Part shown: positions 1 through 5,068 of the stretch, piece by piece
Position numbering within the stretch: the first letter of the stretch is position 1
How the letters are laid out: the number at the start of each line of letters is the position of its first letter
Assembly (NCBI GenBank): GCA_964493125.1
Contig: CAZBMS010000080.1
Span: forward strand, 1-5,182
Direction of reading: 5' to 3'
Origin: QGNO01 sp964493125
GTDB lineage: Bacteria > Chloroflexota > Dehalococcoidia > Lucifugimonadales > QGNO01
Length of the DNA: 5,182 bases
The notes under the pieces: model-generated
Databases searched by the model: none
The model's input: the letters and a program-made list of their open reading frames with translations, nothing else
What the model was told of the DNA's origin: nothing
Position numbers and translations under genes: made by a program

Positions 1-912
1 GTAGGCAAAGTGGCTCAGACGGTTGCAACTTTGGAGCGATATGGTGCTATGGAGCATACTGTGGTGGTAGCTGCAAATGCTTCTGATCCTGCTCCACTCC
101 AGTATTTGGCTCCTTACGCTGGATGTGCCATGGGAGAAGAATGGATGGAGAATGGGAAGGACGTCTTGATTATATTTGATGACCTTTCTAAGCATGCTTG
201 GGCATATAGGCAAATGTCTCTCCTGTTGAGAAGGCCTCCGGGTCGTGAGGCGTATCCAGGGGACGTTTTCTATCTCCACAGCAGACTTTTGGAGAGATCA
301 GCTAGGCTAGATGAGGCTAGTGGAGGAGGGTCATTGACTGCGTTGCCGATAATTGAAACTCAAGCTGGTGATGTGTCTGCCTACATTCCCACAAATGTAA
401 TATCTATAACAGATGGACAGATTTATCTAGAGGCAGATCTATTTAACGGTGGTACTAGGCCGGCTGTTAACGTTGGGTTGTCAGTTTCTCGTGTGGGTGG
501 ATCTGCTCAACGACGGGCAATGAGAAGTGTAGCTGGTAGATTGAGGTTAGATTTGGCTCAATACAGAGAGTTGGTTACATTCGCACAATTTGGGACCAGT
601 GATTTAGACCGCTCAACCAGAGAACAACTCGAACGCGGGCAAAGGATAACTGAGGTATTAAAACAGCCCCAGTATCAACCGTTGCCGTTGGCTAATCAAG
701 TGACGATTATGTTTGCTGTAACTAATGGATATCTGGATGATGTGCCTGTGGAAAATGTAGCAGAATGGGAAGAAGGATTTCACAAGTTCATAGAAGCAAA
801 CCATCCGAAGATTGCTGAGAGCATAACGCAAACTAATGAGATAGATGATGAAACTCAGAAATCGTTGATTGGTGCTATAGAGGCTTATAAACAGACAGTA
901 AGTTTTGATTAA
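1..912 (+). CDS. atpA: F1Fo ATP synthase subunit alpha, C-terminal part (5' end outside window)
   Basis: Non-catalytic nucleotide-binding subunit of the F1 hexamer, on the cytoplasmic face of the membrane. Frame 1 is open from the first base, so the gene enters from the left. The 303 residues visible are about 60% of the usual length of roughly 505, and the P-loop is outside the window. Visible landmarks are the conserved stretch DDLSKHAWAYRQ (about bases 178-213), then LLLRRPPGREAYPGDVFYLH just after it, and the alpha/beta family signature PAVNVGLSVS. The arginine in SVSRVGGSAQ (codon 490-492) corresponds to the alpha arginine finger that reaches the catalytic site of the neighbouring beta subunit. 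The rest is the C-terminal helical domain. GTG at base 10 is an internal valine, not a start. The TAA stop at 910-912 lies 6 bases before the next gene and runs into its ribosome-binding sequence. Identity is certain. Confidence 0.98.
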   Translation, partial: VGKVAQTVATLERYGAMEHTVVVAANASDPAPLQYLAPYAGCAMGEEWMENGKDVLIIFDDLSKHAWAYRQMSLLLRRPPGREAYPGDVFYLHSRLLERSARLDEASGGGSLTALPIIETQAGDVSAYIPTNVISITDGQIYLEADLFNGGTRPAVNVGLSVSRVGGSAQRRAMRSVAGRLRLDLAQYRELVTFAQFGTSDLDRSTREQLERGQRITEVLKQPQYQPLPLANQVTIMFAVTNGYLDDVPVENVAEWEEGFHKFIEANHPKIAESITQTNEIDDETQKSLIGAIEAYKQTVSFD

Positions 913-918
913 GGAAAA

Positions 919-1134
919 ATGAGTTTAGTAGAAGAATCTTTAAAGTATTTCAAGGATAAGAGCGTGGTGATAGTAACTGATGTAGAAACAGACGGCTCTA
1001 TAGAAGAGATCGCCGGTGTTTTGTTGGGTGGGTCGGGCGATTGTTTATTGGTTAAGGACGAGGGGGATAATTTACCTACGGTCATTAATGTTTCACACAT
1101 AGCTTGGATATATGAAGACGAGGAACAAGTGTAG
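919..1134 (+). CDS. Small acidic hypothetical protein inside the atp operon, possible Sm-like beta barrel
   Basis: I do not recognise this 71-residue protein, and it is not a standard ATP synthase subunit. It starts at ATG 919, only 6 bases after the atpA stop. AGGA (912-915) overlaps that stop and is a closely spaced ribosome-binding site. Its TAG ends 2 bases before the atpG ATG, so it must be cotranscribed and is probably translationally coupled. It has no signal peptide or membrane segment, and is strongly acidic (16 Asp/Glu against 4 Lys and no Arg), with one Cys (42) and one Trp (63). The pattern reads as a short N-terminal helix (about 2-13) followed by hydrophobic strands near 15-22, 31-37, 42-47, 54-58 and 61-65, ending NVSHIAWIYED. 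Helix plus five short strands is the layout of Sm/Lsm/Hfq-like barrels; this fold is my inference. A role in ATP synthase assembly or expression is suggested only by position. That the gene is real is well supported by its tight packing; its function is unknown. Confidence 0.82.
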   Translation: MSLVEESLKYFKDKSVVIVTDVETDGSIEEIAGVLLGGSGDCLLVKDEGDNLPTVINVSHIAWIYEDEEQV

Positions 1135-1136
1135 GT

Positions 1137-2006
1137 ATGGCAGCCATAACAAATGTAAGAACATTGAGGAGGCGCATTCGAAGCGTTCAGAACACAGCCA
1201 AAATCACTAAGGCTATGCAGATGATTGCGGCATCAAAGATGAGAAGGGCGCAGCAGCTGTCTGTTGCCGGAAGACCTTACTCCGAGAAAATGCAAGCGGT
1301 GCTGGCTAATGTCGCCGCACAATCGACCGATATAGAAGAGACTAATCCTTTACTGACTAAAAGAGAAGTAAAGCGAATTGAGGTGATCCATGTAACACCT
1401 GACCGGGGACTTTGTGGGGGGTTGCCTTCCAATTTAAATAGATCGTTGGGGCAGTTCATTCTCGATAACAGTGCCTCCGTGAGCGTGGTTGGAGTAGGTA
1501 AAAAAGGCCGTGATTTTGTTGCAAGGACCGGAAATGACCTTCGTGCATTCTTTTCAGATTTGGGTGATCGTCCGTCGTTGGAATCAGTTTTACCAATAAG
1601 TCATATAGCAATCGAGGACTACGTTAGTGGTTTTGCCGATGAGGTCCATGTTGCATATGGTTATTTCGTTAGTACCGCGATTCAACGCCCAGTTATACGT
1701 AAGCTCCTACCAGTGGAGCCGGCAGAACTCGAGCCAGATCAGAAAGCAGGATACATCTATGAGCCCCGTAGTGCCGATTTGTTGACTGAGCTTCTACCTC
1801 GGTTTGTGGAGATGCAGATTTTCCACGCTATTTTGGAATCTGTAGCTAGTGAACATTCAGCTCGGATGGTCGCAATGCAGAATGCTACGGATTCCGCGAA
1901 CGAAATGATAGACGCCCTTACCTTGGTGTTAAACAAAGTAAGGCAAGAATCAATAACTAAGGAACTTCTCGACATTGTTGGCGGTGTTGCCGCATTGGAA
2001 GGGTAA
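1137..2006 (+). CDS. atpG: F1Fo ATP synthase subunit gamma
   Basis: Central rotor shaft that turns inside the alpha3beta3 head and links it to the c-ring through epsilon. The 289 residues are the usual family length. The N-terminal coiled-coil helix starts with RRRIRSVQNTAKITKAMQMI (residues 11-30) and AASKMRRAQ. The central Rossmann-like domain contains DRGLCGG (89-95). The C-terminal helix carries SEHSARMVAMQNATDSANE (238-256) and the gamma signature region ITKELLDIVGGVAALEG (273-289). That signature normally reads G-A where this protein has G283-V284, a small deviation. C93 is the only cysteine, so the chloroplast-type redox switch insert is absent. ATG 1137 gives the conserved N-terminus and lies 2 bases after the preceding stop. 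The best Shine-Dalgarno match is GAGGAA at 1120-1125, 11 bases upstream and inside the small gene, which suggests translational coupling. The atpD gene follows after 28 bases. Confidence 0.98.
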   Translation: MAAITNVRTLRRRIRSVQNTAKITKAMQMIAASKMRRAQQLSVAGRPYSEKMQAVLANVAAQSTDIEETNPLLTKREVKRIEVIHVTPDRGLCGGLPSNLNRSLGQFILDNSASVSVVGVGKKGRDFVARTGNDLRAFFSDLGDRPSLESVLPISHIAIEDYVSGFADEVHVAYGYFVSTAIQRPVIRKLLPVEPAELEPDQKAGYIYEPRSADLLTELLPRFVEMQIFHAILESVASEHSARMVAMQNATDSANEMIDALTLVLNKVRQESITKELLDIVGGVAALEG

Positions 2007-2024
2007 GGACTGTATTAATATAAC

Positions 2025-2028
2025 GGAG
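2025..2028 (+). promoter_or_regulatory. Ribosome-binding site of atpD
   Basis: GGAG ends 6 bases before ATG 2035. It is the best-spaced Shine-Dalgarno sequence in the atp operon part of the window and fixes the atpD start. Good translation fits the need for three beta subunits per complex. Confidence 0.75.
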
Positions 2029-2034
2029 TGAGTT

Positions 2035-3447
2035 ATGGCAGAATCAACTAAAGGTAAAGTTATTCAAGTAATAGGTACGGTAGTCGATGTGGAGTTTCCT
2101 CCAGAATACATGCCTGATTTGTTTAATGCGTTGGAATTGGAGCTTAACGACGAGCGACTCGTATTGGAAGTTGAGCAACATATAGGGAATAATCGAGTAC
2201 GCTGCTTGGCTATGGGTGCAACAGAAGGTCTTACAAGGGGTTCAGATGTTGTGGATACTGGCCAGGCTATAGCAGTCCCAGTTGGTCCAGCATCACTAGG
2301 GCGGTTATTGAATGTGATTGGAGAACCATTGGACGGATTAGGTGATGTAGAAGCGAAAGAAAGATGGCCCATACACAGAGAGGCACCTTCGTTTGAAGAG
2401 CAAGGAACCGAAACAGAGATGCTGGAAACCGGGGTCAAAGTAATAGATCTAATTAGCCCTTTTACTAAAGGTGGCAAGGTGGCTGCTTTTGGCGGGGCTG
2501 GTGTTGGGAAGACTGTAATCATACTTGAATTGATAAGAAACATTGCGAACGTACATGAAGGGTACTCAGTTTTCGCAGGAGTCGGAGAGCGATCTAGGGA
2601 AGGCAATGACTTGTGGCATGAAATGCAGGAGTCTGGGGTAATAAAGAACACGGTATTAGTATTCGGGCAGATGAACGAATCCCCTGGCGTGCGCCTTAGA
2701 ATAGCTCTTACAGGCCTTACCATGGCTGAGTACTTCCGCGATGAAGAAAATCAGGACGTTCTTTTGTTTGTAGACAATATTTACAGATATATATTGGCTG
2801 GAATGGAAGTATCAGCTTTATTGGGCAGAATGCCTTCGGCTGTGGGTTACCAGCCGACATTGTCTACGGAGATGGGAGATTTGCAGGAACGAATTACTTC
2901 CACTAACAAGGGTTCTATTACATCAGTACAGGCGGTTTACGTGCCTGCGGATGATTATACGGATCCTGGCGTATCGACAACTTTTGGACACTTGGATGCT
3001 GTCGTATCTTTGGAGAGATCAATAGCAGAACAGGGGTTATATCCTGCGGTTGATCCGTTAGTTTCAAACTCGAGAATTTTGGATCCAGCCGTGGTTGGTG
3101 AGGAGCATTATCAGGTGGCACGTGGTGTTCAGCAGGTTTTACAGAGGTATAAGGACTTACAGGATGTGATAGCGATTCTGGGGATGGAAGAATTATCTGA
3201 GGAAGATCGCGTGACAGTAGCAAGAGCACGAAAGATTCAGAGATTTTTCTCGCAGCCATTTTTTGTGGGCGAGCAATTTACTGGTCGTGAAGGTCGTTAT
3301 GTTTCTATAAGCGATACAGTGACTGGGTTCAAAGAGATTTTGGAAGGTAAGCATGATGATTTACCCGAGCAGGCCTTTTACATGGTAGGTACTATAGATG
3401 AGGCAGTGGAGAATGCTCGGCAGATGGCATCGCAGGGTGATGAGTAG
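2035..3447 (+). CDS. atpD: F1Fo ATP synthase subunit beta (catalytic)
   Basis: Catalytic subunit that makes or hydrolyses ATP at the alpha/beta interfaces. The 470 residues are full length. Domains in order are the N-terminal beta barrel (about 1-80), the nucleotide-binding domain (about 81-360) and the C-terminal helical domain. The Walker A loop is GGAGVGKT (153-160, with K159 and T160). The catalytic glutamate and its arginine are in GERSREGND (E185, R186). Walker B is DVLLFVDN (241-248, with D247). Y336 in GLYPAVDP and F415 in EQFTG match the adenine-pocket aromatics. The alpha/beta signature is PAVDPLVSNS (337-346). The DELSEED torque loop reads EELSEED (385-391). Every key residue is intact. 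A few positions differ from the commonest sequence, notably DPGVSTTFGHLDA (310-322) and V343 where Asp, Ala or Thr is usual. The start at ATG 2035 is backed by GGAG 6 bases upstream. The gene lies 14 bases before atpC. Confidence 0.99.
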   Translation: MAESTKGKVIQVIGTVVDVEFPPEYMPDLFNALELELNDERLVLEVEQHIGNNRVRCLAMGATEGLTRGSDVVDTGQAIAVPVGPASLGRLLNVIGEPLDGLGDVEAKERWPIHREAPSFEEQGTETEMLETGVKVIDLISPFTKGGKVAAFGGAGVGKTVIILELIRNIANVHEGYSVFAGVGERSREGNDLWHEMQESGVIKNTVLVFGQMNESPGVRLRIALTGLTMAEYFRDEENQDVLLFVDNIYRYILAGMEVSALLGRMPSAVGYQPTLSTEMGDLQERITSTNKGSITSVQAVYVPADDYTDPGVSTTFGHLDAVVSLERSIAEQGLYPAVDPLVSNSRILDPAVVGEEHYQVARGVQQVLQRYKDLQDVIAILGMEELSEEDRVTVARARKIQRFFSQPFFVGEQFTGREGRYVSISDTVTGFKEILEGKHDDLPEQAFYMVGTIDEAVENARQMASQGDE

Positions 3448-3461
3448 AGAATATAGGTGAT

Positions 3462-3881
3462 ATGCAGCTTGATATTGTAACAGCAGAAGGTTCGGTTTAT
3501 TCAGGTGAAGTGAATGCTATCTCAGCTCCAGGTATTGAAGGGGAATTGGGCATTCTCTCATATCATGCGCCTTTGCTCACTTTACTTCAACCTGGAGAGT
3601 TGAGAATTCAAATTAAGGGTGAGGAAGATCTTTACCTTGCAGTTGGTGGCGGGTTTCTTGAGGTTATGTTTAACGGGGTTATAGTTTTAGCAGATACAGT
3701 TGAGCGGTCTGATGAAATCGATGAACAACGAGCCGAGGAAGCTTTTAAGAGAGCAGAAGAGCGTATAAACAACCCTGATGAAGGGCTTGACCTCCAAAGG
3801 GCTATTGCATCTATGAAGCGGTCAAAAATCAGGATAGATTTAGTAAGGAAAAGAAGGCAGCGTCGTGAACCGGTATCTTAA
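3462..3881 (+). CDS. atpC: F1Fo ATP synthase subunit epsilon
   Basis: Rotor-foot subunit that joins gamma to the c-ring and can inhibit ATP hydrolysis through its C-terminal helices. The 139 residues are normal for the two-domain form. The N-terminal beta sandwich (1-84) carries GELGILSYHAPLLTLLQPGE (27-46) and VGGGFLEV (61-68). The helical hairpin (85-139) is complete and ends in a very basic tract, VRKRRQRR. IDEQRA (86-91) matches the I(L)DxxRA motif that binds ATP in Bacillus-type epsilon; E81, R97, R120 and R124 sit at the offsets I recall for the other ATP contacts. The start at ATG 3462 has AGG at 3455-3457. The gene is last in the atp operon, and its TAA stop overlaps the rex stop on the other strand. 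Identity is certain; ATP binding is inferred. Confidence 0.97.
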   Translation: MQLDIVTAEGSVYSGEVNAISAPGIEGELGILSYHAPLLTLLQPGELRIQIKGEEDLYLAVGGGFLEVMFNGVIVLADTVERSDEIDEQRAEEAFKRAEERINNPDEGLDLQRAIASMKRSKIRIDLVRKRRQRREPVS

Positions 3882-3896
3882 ACCTGGTCCTTCTTT
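3850..3896. terminator. Weak stem-loop at the atpC/rex convergent junction, possible terminator
   Basis: AAAGAAGG (3850-3857) and CCTTCTTT (3889-3896) are perfect 8-base inverted arms. Nested inside, ACCGGT (3869-3874) can pair with ACCTGGT (3882-3888) across a 7-base loop with one bulged T. Eleven bases on the left (3858-3868) stay unpaired between the two stems. The structure spans both stop codons. Neither side has a clean T-run, only TTCTTT to the right and, reading left on the - strand, TTCTTTTCC. It is the only terminator-like structure I find between the two convergent genes, and it is weak. Confidence 0.25.
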
Positions 3897-4531
3897 ATGT
3901 AATAAGTCATAGACTGTAATGCGATTACAGGATCTATGTTTCGCAGTTTAACGTCATGTGGAACCTGAATTCCGACTGGGGCATAATTCACTATCGCTTT
4001 TACGCCAGAGCGAATTAGTTCGTCTATCACAGATTGAGCGGCATCAGCTGGAACAGCTGTGATGCAAATCTGTATTTCTTCTGCAGAAATTAATTCAGCC
4101 AGTTTATGCATTGGTTGAATCATTATCCCACCCACCATTTGTCCCACTTGGCTTGGCTCGTAGTCAAATGCAGCCACAATTTTGAATCCTTCAGGTGAGA
4201 AACCTGGGTAGCTTAGAATGGCTCTGCCTAGCCGACCTATGCCTACTAACCCGACCTTCCATTCATCGTTAAGAGCTAGGATCGTTCTTAGTTCCTTGAT
4301 AAGCCCATTTATAGTGTAGCCGCGTCCCTGTTTGCCGAATCTACCGAAGTAACTTAAGTCCTTTCGGATTTGGGCTGGAGTCATTTGCATGAGTTCGCCG
4401 AGTTGACGTGAACTAGCTACATTTATACCTTCGCTATGGAGGCGAGTTAATGTTCGGAGGTATCGAGGCAGTCGCATAATTACTACCTCAGGAACTTCAC
4501 TATATGTGTTGCTGTTACTAGATCCTTTCAT
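3878..4531 (-). CDS. rex: Redox-sensing transcriptional repressor Rex
   Basis: Homodimeric repressor that senses the NADH/NAD+ ratio and leaves DNA when NADH is high, typically controlling respiration and fermentation genes. The 217 residues are normal family length. The N-terminal winged helix includes RLPRYLRTL (20-28) and TPAQIRKDLSYFGRFGKQGR (51-70), the family's recognition helix and wing. The Rossmann domain has VGLVGIGRLGRAIL with G97-x-G99-x-x-G102, and D123 in AAFD for the NAD(H) ribose. AVPADAAQ (159-166) and NYAPVGIQVP (182-191) are also typical, and the end is the domain-swap helix region. ATG 4531 has no clear Shine-Dalgarno. M19 has GAGGT upstream, but starting there would remove VPEVVI, which aligns with the conserved helix before RLPRYL, so I keep the longer form. 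The stop overlaps the atpC stop. A strong promoter lies about 95 bases upstream of the ATG. Identity is very likely; target genes are not visible here. Confidence 0.96.
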   Translation of the reverse strand: MKGSSNSNTYSEVPEVVIMRLPRYLRTLTRLHSEGINVASSRQLGELMQMTPAQIRKDLSYFGRFGKQGRGYTINGLIKELRTILALNDEWKVGLVGIGRLGRAILSYPGFSPEGFKIVAAFDYEPSQVGQMVGGIMIQPMHKLAELISAEEIQICITAVPADAAQSVIDELIRSGVKAIVNYAPVGIQVPHDVKLRNIDPVIALQSMTYYIKKDQV

Positions 4532-4631
4532 GACGGTCTAGGCTATCAGGTAAACTTAAAGCTGTGTCTGCGTGAATAGATTGGGATCTAAACGGTTCTG
4601 CATTAATTCTTTTTTCTATGGAAGTAGGTTG
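4532..4631 (-). other. rex 5' leader region
   Basis: About 100 non-coding bases lie between the predicted rex promoter and ATG 4531. I see no convincing Shine-Dalgarno, no Rex operator palindrome and no strong hairpin here. A run of six T on the + strand (4610-4615) would be an A-run in the rex transcript and has no stem next to it. Such a long leader without an obvious element leaves room for an unrecognised control site or a second start point. Confidence 0.4.
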
Positions 4632-4660
4632 ATTGTAGTAGCTTAGATAAACACCGTCAA
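4632..4660 (-). promoter_or_regulatory. Probable housekeeping-sigma promoter of rex
   Basis: On the - strand, TTGACG (4660-4655) matches 5 of 6 bases of the -35 consensus. TACAAT (4637-4632) matches 5 of 6 of the -10 consensus. They are separated by exactly 17 bases. The predicted start is the A near 4625, which gives a leader of about 94 bases before the rex ATG. A perfect inverted repeat begins 5 bases upstream of the -35 box. This is the best promoter match I find in the window. Confidence 0.65.
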
Positions 4661-4665
4661 GAATC

Positions 4666-4685
4666 CCAATATATCCATATATTGG
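4666..4685. repeat. Perfect 20-bp inverted repeat, candidate operator
   Basis: CCAATATAT (4666-4674) and ATATATTGG (4677-4685) are exact reverse complements separated by CC. The flanking bases (C at 4665, C at 4686) do not extend the symmetry. The element lies 5 bases upstream of the rex -35 box and occupies the -35 position of the rightward promoter. This is where a dimeric regulator could control both directions. It has no T-run, so it is not a terminator. The TGTGAA/TTCACA half-sites of Rex operators are not present, so the cognate protein is unknown. Confidence 0.55.
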
Positions 4686-4686
4686 C

Positions 4687-4695
4687 TGATATAAT
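4687..4695 (+). promoter_or_regulatory. Extended -10 promoter for the DUF503-deacetylase unit
   Basis: TGATATAAT contains a perfect TATAAT (4690-4695) with the TG of an extended -10 element one base ahead (4687-4688). No recognisable -35 hexamer exists at 16-18 bases; that space is filled by the inverted repeat at 4666-4685. Transcription would begin near 4700-4703 and leave a leader of under 30 bases before ATG 4729. Confidence 0.5.
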
Positions 4696-4728
4696 CATTA
4701 CTCTTAATACTGTGAATGAATTTATGCA

Positions 4729-5021
4729 ATGATTGTTGGTTCAGCAAAAATATGGATCAGGCTACCTGGCAATAATAACCTTAAGGGTAAACGCAGCGTG
4801 ATTCAGTCTGTATCGAAGATGATTGGTGATAGATTCAATGTTGCGATATGTGAAGCGGAAGCGCTTGAGGATCATAAGATGTTTGTATTGGGCCTAGCAT
4901 GTGTTTCTGCAAGCACTAAACATGCAGCAAAGTTATCACTACTGTACTGGATTATTTAGATGCTACTCGCAGGGACATTCAGATTATTGATTCAGATGTC
5001 GAAATTATATCTGGGATTTAA
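4729..5021 (+). CDS. ylxP: DUF503 (YlxP-like) protein, reading frame broken by an apparent 1-base deletion
   Basis: Small conserved bacterial protein of unestablished function; in Bacillus the family member lies in the nusA-infB-rbfA region. Residues MIVGSAKIWIRLPG, then LKGKRSV and DRFNVAICE, match the family N-terminus, and SASTKHAAK fits its middle. The starting frame then runs into LSLLYWII and stops at 4959. The family's C-terminal half continues in the -1 frame from A4929: KVITTVLDYLDATRRDIQ, then IIDSDVEIISGI, ending at TAA 5019-5021. Joined, this gives 97 residues, the normal length. One extra A in the AAA run at 4929-4931 would restore it. The run is short and does not form a classical slippery heptamer, so a sequence error or recent mutation is likelier than programmed frameshifting. 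No clear Shine-Dalgarno precedes ATG 4729. Family assignment is strong; whether the gene is functional is open. Confidence 0.85.
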
Positions 5022-5058
5022 TGTAACGGTTGGTTATTCTAAGGGTTTCACCGGACGT

Positions 5059-5065
5059 GGAGGGG
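5059..5065 (+). promoter_or_regulatory. Strong ribosome-binding site that fixes a TTG start
   Basis: GGAGGGG lies just upstream of TTG 5069, with 5 bases between GGAGG and the start codon. It is the strongest Shine-Dalgarno sequence in the window. It favours TTG 5069 over the in-frame GTG 5057, which would place the purine-rich tract inside the coding sequence. Confidence 0.7.
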
Positions 5066-5068
5066 CAT

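Noticed and set aside
909..1100. 63-codon - strand open frame opposite the small gene at 919-1134
   Set aside because: The + strand frame fits the operon spacing, has a Shine-Dalgarno and a protein-like strand pattern. The - strand frame is isolated against the direction of the operon.
1380..1440. Redox-regulated insert in gamma
   Set aside because: Only one cysteine (C93 in DRGLCGG) is present and the length is normal, so there is no chloroplast-type disulfide switch.
2064..2723. 219-codon open frame on the - strand within atpD
   Set aside because: It lies entirely opposite the strongly conserved beta coding sequence and is rich in Ser, Thr and Pro without domain character. It is a shadow of atpD.
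4475..4477. Alternative rex start at M19 with GAGGT upstream
   Set aside because: It would remove VPEVVI, which aligns with the conserved segment before RLPRYL in the Rex family. The longer start is preferred despite its weak ribosome-binding site.
4571..4577. GTGAA-like half-site in the rex leader
   Set aside because: There is no facing TTCAC partner at suitable spacing, and the neighbouring TGTGTCTG is a partial direct repeat, not a palindrome.
4610..4615. T6 run as a rho-independent terminator
   Set aside because: No stable GC-rich stem lies directly upstream on the + strand, and no + strand transcript is expected to end there except read-through.
4711..4726. TGTGAA-TGAA-TTTATG just before the DUF503 start, resembling a Rex operator
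   Set aside because: The left half-site fits TGTGAA, but the right half matches only 3 of 6 positions of TTCACA. The symmetry is too poor to call a Rex site.
4927..4933. Programmed -1 frameshift signal in the DUF503 gene
   Set aside because: A GCA AAG does not follow the X XXY YYZ rule, the A-run has only three bases, and no stimulatory hairpin is evident just downstream.
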